Shown here in pieces: positions 1 to 5,947 of a stretch of 9,415 bases of DNA (positions within the stretch are counted from its first letter, which is position 1; each line of letters begins with the position of its first letter). This DNA is from Gammaproteobacteria bacterium. Its GTDB lineage: Bacteria; Pseudomonadota; Gammaproteobacteria; HK1. The DNA lies in the NCBI GenBank assembly GCA_022822245.1, contig JAJECB010000440.1, forward strand, positions 1 to 9,415, written 5' to 3'. Under the pieces are notes generated by a model. The model did not search any database. It saw only the letters and a list, made by a program, of their open reading frames with translations, and was not told where the DNA came from. The translations under genes were made by a program, and so were the position numbers.

Positions 1-1095
1 CGCGCTCTGCGGCCCGACCGTCACGAGCCCGAGCGTGTCGACGGCCGCGATGCTGCCGCCCCCCGCCCCGATCTCGATGAGGTCCACCGCGCTCGCGGTC
101 ACCGGGAGCCCGCTCCCCGCCATGAACCGCGCGAGCCGCGCCACCTCGTAGCTCCGCGCGAGGCGGGGCCGTCCGTCCCGGACGATCGCGGCCTTCGCCG
201 TCGTCCCCCCCATGTCGAAGGAGAGGGCCCGCGGCCAGCCGACCTGCTTCGCGGTCGCGGCCGCCGTCAGCACCCCCGCCGCCGCCCCGCACTCGAGCAT
301 CTCGACCGGTCGGCGCTCCGCCGCGGCCGGGGTGAGCCGCCCGCCGTAGGACGAGAAGAGGCTGAGCGAGCCGCCGACCCCCTCCTCGCGGAGCCGCCGC
401 TCGAAGGTGCGGAGGTAGGCCGCAATCCGGGGGTAGACGTAGGCGTTGGCGACGGTGGTCGCGGCGCGCTCGTACTCGCGGATCTCGGGGCAGACGTCGC
501 TCGAGAGGACCACCGGCCCCTCGAACCCGCCCGCGCGGAGCGAATCGCGGACCGCGCGCTCGTTGACCGGGTTCCGGTAGGCGTGGAGGAGACAGACCGC
601 GACCGCCTCCACCCCCTCCTCCACGAGGCGGCGCGCGAGCCCCCGGACGGCTCCCGGGTCCGGCGCGCGCTCGACCCGGCCGTCCGCGGCGAGGCGCTCG
701 TCGACTTCGAGGCGAAGGGGCCGCGGCACGAGGGGCGCGGGAAGCTCGATGAAGAGGTCGTAGACGTCGTAGCGGGACTCCCGGCCGAGCTCGAGGATGT
801 CGCGGAAGCCGGCCGTCGTGACGAGGGCGGTGCGCGCCCCGGTCCGCTCGATGACCGTGTTCGAGGTCTGGGTGGTCGCGTGGACCACCTCGCCGACCGC
901 GGCCGGGTCGACCCCGCTGGCACGCAGGAGCCGCCGGACCCCCTCGATGGCCCCCGACGAGAGGTCCCCGCTCGTCGTCAGGACCTTCTCCGAGGCGAGC
1001 GCCGCCCCCGCCCCGTTCATGAGGACGACGTCGGTGAACGTCCCCCCGATGTCCACGCAGACGGAGAGCGGGCCCGAGCCCTCGACCCGCTCCAT
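1..1095 (-). CDS. hyuA: Hydantoinase A / oxoprolinase-family protein, N-terminal 365 residues (partial)
   Basis: This is the amino-terminal half of a HyuA-type subunit; the reading frame is open to the window edge. The family (N-methylhydantoinase, 5-oxoprolinase, caprolactamase and acetophenone carboxylase alpha subunits) uses an ASKHA ATPase fold to drive ATP-dependent amide opening or carboxylation, usually with a HyuB partner. Seen here: the first phosphate loop DIGGTFTD at residues 15-22, the family motif HATTQTSNTVIER at 72-84, the start of the second domain with ECGAAAGV, a second phosphate motif FDMGGTTAK near 293-301, and the glycine-rich GAGGGSIA near 343-350. Full-length relatives are about 680-700 residues, so roughly half is present. 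ATG at 1095 was chosen; an in-frame GTG at 1119 is possible. It starts 43 bases after the aminotransferase stop, consistent with one operon. No internal stop is seen. Family is certain; substrate is unknown. Confidence 0.9.
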   Translation of the reverse strand, partial: MERVEGSGPLSVCVDIGGTFTDVVLMNGAGAALASEKVLTTSGDLSSGAIEGVRRLLRASGVDPAAVGEVVHATTQTSNTVIERTGARTALVTTAGFRDILELGRESRYDVYDLFIELPAPLVPRPLRLEVDERLAADGRVERAPDPGAVRGLARRLVEEGVEAVAVCLLHAYRNPVNERAVRDSLRAGGFEGPVVLSSDVCPEIREYERAATTVANAYVYPRIAAYLRTFERRLREEGVGGSLSLFSSYGGRLTPAAAERRPVEMLECGAAAGVLTAAATAKQVGWPRALSFDMGGTTAKAAIVRDGRPRLARSYEVARLARFMAGSGLPVTASAVDLIEIGAGGGSIAAVDTLGLVTVGPQSA

Positions 1096-1138
1096 CCCGC
1101 CGCGCCGGCCGTCCGCCACGCGCGCGCCGACGTTCGGG

Positions 1139-2479
1139 TCAGAGCTCATCGAGGGCGCGCTCCGCGGCGCGGAGGGTCTCTTCGATCTCGCTCTCGCGGT
1201 GGGCGGTCGAGAAGTAGCTCCGCCCCCCCGCGCGCACCATGACCCCGTGCCGGATGAGGCCGAGGTGGAAGCGCATGAGCCGCTCCGCGTCGGCCCGCGC
1301 GGCGCTTCGCTGGTCGAAGATGGCCTCGCGCGAGAAGGCGATGTCCCAGAGCGGACCGAAGCCGACGACCCGGGCCTCGAGCCCGCGCCGCCGGATGCGG
1401 TCCCGGAGCCCCTCCTTCAGGGCCTCGGCGCTCGCGTGCATCGCCTCGAGCACGCCGGGACGGGCGATCTCGCCGAGGGTGGCGAGGGCCGCCGCCGCCG
1501 CGAGGGGGTTCCCGGCCTGGGAGGTCGTGACGTAGGCGTAGCCGGAGGCCGCGCCGCCGCGCCGCGGGTCGGCGTGGTCCATGACCTCCGCCCGTCCCGC
1601 GACGGCCGAGATGGGCACCCCGCCCCCGAGCGCCTTGCCGAAGGCGCCGAGGTCGGGATCGACGTCGAAGACCTCCGCCGCGCCCCCGAGCGCGTGGCGA
1701 AAGCCCGTCACCACCTCGTCGAAGACGAGCGCGACGCCGTGGGCGGTGCAGAGCTCGCGGAGGCCGGCGAGGAACTCCGGGTGGGCGGCGTAGCTGCGTT
1801 GCACGGGCTCGACGATGACCGCGGCGAGCGAGCGCCACTCCGCCTCGACGATGCGACGCGCCGCTTCGAGGTCGTTGTAGGGGGCGACGAGGACGAGGTC
1901 CTCGATCGCCCGCGGGATCCCGGCCGAGCCCGGAACCGCGGCCGCGGAGCTCGACCCGGGCCCGTCCGCCCCGTCCACCCCGTCCGCCGCGGACCCCGCG
2001 TTCCACAGGCCGTAGTCGCAGTTCCCGTGGTAGGCGCCGTCGAACTTGAGCACCTTCTCCCGCCCGGTGAAGGCGCGCGCGAGGCGCAGCGCGAACATCA
2101 CCGCCTCCGCCCCCGAGAGGGCGAAACGGACCCGGTCCGCCCACCGGACCATGTCGGTGAAGCGCTCCGCGAGCCGGATCGCGAGGGGATTGCGGATGCT
2201 CACGAACTGCATCGAGCGGGCGGCCTGGGTCTGCACCGCCTCGACGACCGCGGGGTGGCCGTAGCCGAGGATGAGGGAGCCGCCGCCGCAGGAGTAGTCG
2301 ATGAAGCTCCGGCCCCGGCTGTCGACGATGCGCGCCCCGCTCCCCTCGACCGGAACGTGGTCCGTCTCCGCCGGGTAGCGGTGCCGCCCGAGCACCCCGC
2401 CCGGCATGCACCGCTCCGCGACGCGAAGCAGCGCCTCGGTCTCGTCGCACGGCGCGCCCGAAGCCGCCCGTTCCGCCAT
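1139..2479 (-). CDS. Class III (GSAM-like) PLP-dependent aminotransferase
   Basis: This is a 446-residue fold-type I aminotransferase related to glutamate-1-semialdehyde 2,1-aminomutase, expected to be cytoplasmic and to move an amino group between an omega- or beta-amino compound and an oxo acid. Seen (numbering from ATG 2479): phosphate-binding SGAEA at 122-126, YHGN at 150-153, VEPVQ around E224, cofactor-ring FDEVVTGFR with D254, and the Schiff-base lysine K282 in GAFGKALGGG. It is unlikely to be tetrapyrrole HemL, because its neighbours are catabolic and it carries a low-complexity insert (about residues 163-187) in the substrate loop. Start choice: ATG 2479 lies one base after the upstream GMC stop and has GGAG at 2486-2489, six bases away. 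GTG 2500 or ATG 2491 would overlap the GMC gene and lack a comparable ribosome site. Translational coupling to the GMC gene is likely. Substrate is not determined. Confidence 0.9.
   Translation of the reverse strand: MAERAASGAPCDETEALLRVAERCMPGGVLGRHRYPAETDHVPVEGSGARIVDSRGRSFIDYSCGGGSLILGYGHPAVVEAVQTQAARSMQFVSIRNPLAIRLAERFTDMVRWADRVRFALSGAEAVMFALRLARAFTGREKVLKFDGAYHGNCDYGLWNAGSAADGVDGADGPGSSSAAAVPGSAGIPRAIEDLVLVAPYNDLEAARRIVEAEWRSLAAVIVEPVQRSYAAHPEFLAGLRELCTAHGVALVFDEVVTGFRHALGGAAEVFDVDPDLGAFGKALGGGVPISAVAGRAEVMDHADPRRGGAASGYAYVTTSQAGNPLAAAAALATLGEIARPGVLEAMHASAEALKEGLRDRIRRRGLEARVVGFGPLWDIAFSREAIFDQRSAARADAERLMRFHLGLIRHGVMVRAGGRSYFSTAHRESEIEETLRAAERALDEL
1961..1987. repeat. Three tandem 9-bp units inside the aminotransferase gene
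   Basis: The plus strand reads CCCGTCCGC, CCCGTCCAC, CCCGTCCGC in direct succession. On the coding strand this gives an Asp-Gly-X pattern (DGVDGADGP) followed by a Ser/Ala-rich stretch. The repeat is in frame and lies in the loop that varies between GSAM-like enzymes, so it probably arose by slippage and is tolerated. Confidence 0.75.
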
Positions 2480-2480
2480 T

Positions 2481-4109
2481 TCAGTCTCCATGATCTTCAC
2501 GAATGAGGTCCGCGGCCCGCTCGCCGATCATCATCGCCACCGCGTTCGGGTTGGGGGACACGAGGTGGGGCATGACCGACGCGTCCGCGACGCGCAGCCC
2601 CGCCACCCCCCGCAACCGGAGCCGCGGGTCGACGACCGCCATCTCGTCCGAACCCGTGCCCATGCGGCAGGTCCCGGCCGGATGCCAGCTCGTCTCCGCG
2701 GTCGCGCGAATGTACTCGACCAGCGCCTCGTCGTCGCGCACCCCGCGCCCCGGGCGAAGCTCCTCCGCGATGAGCGCCGGCATCGGATCCGCGGCCGCGA
2801 TCCGCCGGAGCCACCTCGCTCCCCGCAGCGCAACCTGCACGTCCTCGGGGTCGCTCAGGTAGTTCGCGCGGATCTCGGGGGGCTCGTCGGCGTCCCGGGA
2901 GCGGGCGTGCACCGATCCGCGCGAGCGCGGGTGGAGCGGCGTCGAGCCCAGCATGAAGCCGGACACGGTGTCGATGCCGTGCTCGCCGGTCATCGCGTAG
3001 CGGGTCCGGCCGCTCAGGTGCGTCACCTGGAGCTTGAGATCGACCCGCTCCGCCTCCGGACGGCTCCTGACGAGGGCGTGCACGGACACCCCGGGGGTCG
3101 CCATGAGGCCCCGGCGGGTGAGGAGGTAGCGGAGCATCATCGCAGCCCCCCGCCACCGGTCCCGGAGCGCGTCGTTGACCGTGATGGGCCGCGTGCAGCG
3201 GTAGGCGAAGCGGGTGTTGATGTGGTCCTGGAGGTTCTCTCCCACCCCGGGGAGGTGGTGGACGACGTCGATCCCGAGCCGGGCGAGCCGCTCCCCGTCC
3301 CCGATCCCGGAAAGCTCGAGGAGGCGCGGGGTGTTCATCGCCCCGGCCGAAAGCACCACCTCGCGCGCCGCCCGCACCCGCCGCGCCGAGCCATCCGGGA
3401 GCCGGCAGGCGACGCCGGCCGCCCTCCCTTCCTCGAACACCACCGACCCGGCCCGGCAGTTCAGGACGATCTCGAGGTTCCGGCGGGAACGGGCCGGCCT
3501 CAGGTACCCGGCCGCCGCGCTCGAGCGGCGGCCCCGGTACGAGGAGAGCTGGAGGTAGGCCACCCCTTCGTAACGCGCTCCGTTGTAGTCGGAGGTCTCC
3601 GGGATCTGGAGCGCGGTGCACGCGCGGCGGAACCCCTCGGTCAGCGCGTCGCGGTGGGGCATGTCGGAGACCCCGATGGGGCCGCCCCGCCCGCGGTGGA
3701 CGGGATCGCCGCCCGGGCAGTGCTCGAGCCTCCGGAAGTACGGCGCGACCTCCTCCCATCCCCACCCGGGGCAGCCCGCGTCGCGCCACCGATCGTACTC
3801 CTCGACCGGCCCCCGCACGAAGAGAAGCCCGTTGATGCTGCTCGACCCTCCGAGCACCCGACCGGAGGGCAGGTACATGCGCCGGCCGTCGAGGGCGGGC
3901 TCGGGCTCGGTCGAGTACGGCCAGTGGAGGCGCCGGTCGTTGTAGAGCTTTCCGACCCCGAGGGGGATCGGGATCCAGAACGCGTCGTCCTTGCCCCCCG
4001 CCTCGACGAGCAGCACCGAGCGGCGACGGTCCTCGCTCAAGCGCGCGGCGACGGCGCTCCCCGCCGAACCCGCGCCGACGACGACGTAGTCGTAGCGGTC
4101 CCCCTGCAT
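2481..4109 (-). CDS. GMC-family FAD-dependent alcohol/choline-type dehydrogenase
   Basis: This 542-residue flavoprotein belongs to the glucose-methanol-choline oxidoreductase family and oxidises an alcohol to an aldehyde or ketone with FAD. Seen: the Rossmann motif GAGSAG at residues 12-17, the ribose-binding acid E36 in LLVEAGG, GMC signature 1 (GRVLGGSSSINGLLFVRG, 83-100), GMC signature 2 around 256-270 (GAMNTPRLLELSGIG), and the catalytic pair H476 in SWHPAGTCRMG and N520 in SPNPN. Length and motif spacing match choline-dehydrogenase-like members, so it looks intact. Family members with this signature act on many alcohols, so the choline label should not be taken as substrate. The start ATG 4109 has only a weak G-rich ribosome site. 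The upstream hydroxylase gene ends 89 bases before. The stop lies one base from the aminotransferase start, showing a tight operon. A plausible role (inference) is oxidising the alcohol formed by the neighbouring hydroxylase. Confidence 0.95.
   Translation of the reverse strand: MQGDRYDYVVVGAGSAGSAVAARLSEDRRRSVLLVEAGGKDDAFWIPIPLGVGKLYNDRRLHWPYSTEPEPALDGRRMYLPSGRVLGGSSSINGLLFVRGPVEEYDRWRDAGCPGWGWEEVAPYFRRLEHCPGGDPVHRGRGGPIGVSDMPHRDALTEGFRRACTALQIPETSDYNGARYEGVAYLQLSSYRGRRSSAAAGYLRPARSRRNLEIVLNCRAGSVVFEEGRAAGVACRLPDGSARRVRAAREVVLSAGAMNTPRLLELSGIGDGERLARLGIDVVHHLPGVGENLQDHINTRFAYRCTRPITVNDALRDRWRGAAMMLRYLLTRRGLMATPGVSVHALVRSRPEAERVDLKLQVTHLSGRTRYAMTGEHGIDTVSGFMLGSTPLHPRSRGSVHARSRDADEPPEIRANYLSDPEDVQVALRGARWLRRIAAADPMPALIAEELRPGRGVRDDEALVEYIRATAETSWHPAGTCRMGTGSDEMAVVDPRLRLRGVAGLRVADASVMPHLVSPNPNAVAMMIGERAADLIREDHGD
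2486..2489 (-). promoter_or_regulatory. Shine-Dalgarno site of the aminotransferase gene
   Basis: GGAG on the minus strand, six bases before ATG 2479 (GGAGACTGAAATG). It lies inside the last codons of the GMC gene. This site decides the start, because neither upstream alternative (ATG 2491, GTG 2500) has a purine-rich site at proper spacing. Confidence 0.65.
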
Positions 4110-4198
4110 CCGACGACCCGCCCCGCTCCCGCCTTCTCGCTTTCCCTTCCGGCCCGCTCGCGGCCTTCATCGCGGCCGCCCCGGTCCCTTCCCCGGAC

Positions 4199-5058
4199 TC
4201 AGCAGCGAAGCGGCGCGGACGCGGGGAGGGACGGGGGGGCGGAACGCGGCCCCTCGCCCGGCAGGTGGCCGACCCGGAAGTCGTTGCGACCGGTCCGGTC
4301 CGCCCCGCGCGCGAGCCAGATCGGGCGCTTCGCAAAGTCCGAGACCCCGATGTCCGAGCTCTGCCCCACGTCCATCTCCCGGTCGTAGAAGGTGGTGCCC
4401 GGGAAGTAGCGCATGACGTAGCCGGCGCGCCGGCGCCCCGACCGGTTGGGGTTGGAGCCGTGGATGAGATAGACGTCGTGGATGGAGACCTCGCCGGCGC
4501 GGAGGGCATCGTCCCGCGCGGACGCGGGGTCGAACTCCGAGGGGGCGACCCGCCGGTTGAGGACGAGGTCTCCGCCCGCGGCGTGCTCGTGGGCGTAGAG
4601 GCGCCGCGCCGCGTGCGAGCCGGGGATGTAGCGCATGCAGAGTTGTCGGGGAGCGAGTCGTCGATCGCGACCCACACCGAGCAGGTCGCAAGGGGGCGAA
4701 GGGGCCAGTACTGCCCGTCCTGGTGCCACGGCACCTCGCGCCCGACACCAGCGGGCTTGCAGAACACCCCGCTGCTCCAGAGGACGATGTCCGGCCCGAT
4801 CACGGACTCCACGAGGTCCAGGACCGCGGGGTCGAGGCACAGATCGAGGAACTCCCGATGCAGGCCCGGATCACGATCGTCGGGCCGCGCGATGTGGGGG
4901 CCGATGAGGTACTCGGGGGGAACGTCCGGATTCGCGGCGACAAGGCGTTCGACGGCCGCCTCGAGCCGCGCGAGCTTCGCCTCGCCGAGGAGGAACGACG
5001 GCACCACCAGCCCGTCCCGGCGGTAGGTCTCGATCTCGTTCGCCGTCAACCCGGCCAT
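4199..5058 (-). pseudogene. Phytanoyl-CoA dioxygenase (PhyH)-family Fe(II)/2-oxoglutarate hydroxylase, frameshifted
   Basis: Two frames together give one PhyH-type protein of about 286 residues. From ATG 5058 the first frame carries residues 1-139, including the iron motif H112-x-D114 in WHQDGQYW and the strand ending WVAIDDSLPDN. The continuation CMRYIPGSH, the distal iron ligand H200 in YLIHGSNPN, the Arg-rich 2-oxoglutarate-binding segment SGRRRAGYVMRYFPG and the C-terminus lie in a second frame that stops at 4199. Only two bases (4640-4641) separate the Asp-Asn codons from the Cys-Met-Arg codons where three are needed, so one base is missing. Members hydroxylate small molecules using Fe(II), O2 and 2-oxoglutarate. 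With the break, the product would lose the third iron ligand and be inactive. A sequencing or assembly error is as likely as true decay, since both halves look otherwise well conserved. It is first in the leftward gene set, beside the divergent promoter. Confidence 0.85.
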
Positions 5059-5156
5059 GGCATCCCCGGCTCCGTTCGCGGCCTGCCGCGCGCGACTCGT
5101 CCTCGCGCCCGATTGTACAATGTTGACAATCGACCACGGGCCGGGCCGCCGCCCCC
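5059..5156. promoter_or_regulatory. Divergent promoter region between hydroxylase and SDR genes
   Basis: This is the only spacer between the leftward and rightward gene sets, and it must hold promoters for both. Its right part (5111-5131) is an AT-rich dyad in otherwise very GC-rich DNA. A plus-strand -10-like hexamer TACAAT lies at 5116-5121; no good -35 is seen upstream. No convincing sigma-70 pair was found for the minus strand. Confidence 0.6.
5111..5131. promoter_or_regulatory. Candidate operator: 21-bp dyad (GATTGT...ACAATC)
   Basis: Perfect 6-bp inverted arms GATTGT (5111-5116) and ACAATC (5126-5131) surround a 9-base centre. The left part also forms a perfect 10-bp palindrome, ATTGTACAAT (5112-5121). 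The right part, TGTTGACAA (5121-5129), recurs at 7899-7907. Short TTGT/ACAA dyads are typical operators of GntR/FCD-type catabolic repressors (family knowledge); assignment to that family is inference. The dyad overlaps the -10-like TACAAT, which fits repression of the SDR-ALDH genes and perhaps of the leftward operon. Confidence 0.5.
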
Positions 5157-5158
5157 AT

Positions 5159-5162
5159 GGAG
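5159..5162 (+). promoter_or_regulatory. Shine-Dalgarno site of the SDR gene
   Basis: GGAG six bases before ATG 5169 (GGAGACGCCGATG). It overlaps an in-frame ATG at 5157 that has no ribosome site of its own (it follows a C run), so 5169 is the better start. Confidence 0.65.
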
Positions 5163-5168
5163 ACGCCG

Positions 5169-5897
5169 ATGGACCTCTCGCGCTGCTTCGACTTCTCGGG
5201 GCGAACGGTGCTCGTCGTCGGGGCGAGCCTCGGCGGGATCGGCTCCGCGATCGCGGCCGGGTTCCGGGCCGGTGGGGCGGCGGTCACCATCACCGGGCTC
5301 GAGGACGAGCCGATCGCGTCCGAGCGCGGCCGCCACGCCTACGAACGGCTCGACGTCACCGACACCGCGGCGGTCGAGGCCCTCGCCGCCCGCACCGAAC
5401 GGCTCGACGTCCTCGTCAACTGCGCGGGCGGGTCGGAACGCGGCCAGCCGCCCGGGGTCGCGCCCTTCGAACGCTTCGTCGACTTGAACCTCACCGGCAC
5501 CTATCGCCTGTGCTTCGCCCTCCTTCCGCACTTGAAGGCGAGCCGCGGGTGCATCATCAACATCGGCTCGATGTACGGACACGTCGGGAGCCCGAAGGTG
5601 CCCGCCTACGGGGCAGCCAAGGCCGGCGTCCACCAGCTCACCAAGTCCCTCGCGATCGCCTGGGCCGAGCACGGCGTGCGGGTCAACGCCATCGCCCCCG
5701 GGTTCGTCGCCACCGCCGGCACCGCGGTCGGGCGAAGCGACCCCGAGCACTTCGCGGCCGTCGTCGCCCGCACCCCGATGGGTCGCTGGGGCGAGCCCGC
5801 GGACCTCGCGGGGCCGGCCCTCTTCCTCGCCTCCCCCGCGGCCGCGTTCGTGACCGGCGTCACCCTCAACGTGGACGGCGGCTACGCCGCGGGCTGA
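5169..5897 (+). CDS. Short-chain dehydrogenase/reductase (SDR), classical type
   Basis: This 242-residue classical SDR is a cytoplasmic NAD(P)-dependent alcohol/ketone oxidoreductase. Seen (from ATG 5169): the nucleotide loop GASLGGIG at 18-25, in place of the common TGxxxGIG, NCAG at 84-87 in place of NNAG, N107 in DLNLTG, S134 in NIGSMYG, and Y147/K151 in YGAAK, so the Asn-Ser-Tyr-Lys tetrad is complete. NAIAPGFV and the C-terminal FVTGVTLNVDGGYAAG are standard for FabG-like members. Length is normal. The ATG at 5157 would add four residues (METP). It is first gene of the rightward pair, 50 bases before ALDH, and transcription likely starts inside the 5111-5131 dyad. Context argues for oxidation of a catabolic hydroxy intermediate rather than fatty acid synthesis. 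Substrate is not determined. Confidence 0.92.
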   Translation: MDLSRCFDFSGRTVLVVGASLGGIGSAIAAGFRAGGAAVTITGLEDEPIASERGRHAYERLDVTDTAAVEALAARTERLDVLVNCAGGSERGQPPGVAPFERFVDLNLTGTYRLCFALLPHLKASRGCIINIGSMYGHVGSPKVPAYGAAKAGVHQLTKSLAIAWAEHGVRVNAIAPGFVATAGTAVGRSDPEHFAAVVARTPMGRWGEPADLAGPALFLASPAAAFVTGVTLNVDGGYAAG

Positions 5898-5937
5898 CCC
5901 CACCCGCGCCGGGGCGCCCGACGTCCTCGCAACCGAC

Positions 5938-5941
5938 GGAG
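5938..5941 (+). promoter_or_regulatory. Shine-Dalgarno site of the aldehyde dehydrogenase gene
   Basis: GGAG six bases before ATG 5948 (GGAGACCCACATG). It fixes the start although the reading frame is open far upstream through the SDR gene. Confidence 0.65.
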
Positions 5942-5947
5942 ACCCAC

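Noticed and set aside
1139..2479. Tetrapyrrole-pathway HemL identity for the GSAM-like enzyme
   Set aside because: The fold motifs match, but the neighbours are all catabolic and the substrate loop carries a low-complexity insert, so I kept the broader class III label.
797..4388. Long plus-strand open frames opposite the hydantoinase, aminotransferase, GMC and hydroxylase genes
   Set aside because: They are rich in Arg, Ala, Pro and Gly with no family motifs, while the minus strand carries complete catalytic motifs throughout. High-GC codon bias leaves the opposite frames open.
4636..4648. Programmed ribosomal frameshifting in the hydroxylase gene
   Set aside because: No X-XXY-YYZ slippery sequence or obvious downstream stimulator is present, and this enzyme family is not known to use recoding.
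2497..5058. A single 853-codon open frame starting at the hydroxylase ATG
   Set aside because: Only its first 139 codons match a family (PhyH). The rest is an Arg/Pro/Gly-rich antisense-like shadow frame through the hydroxylase remainder and the GMC gene, a product of high GC.
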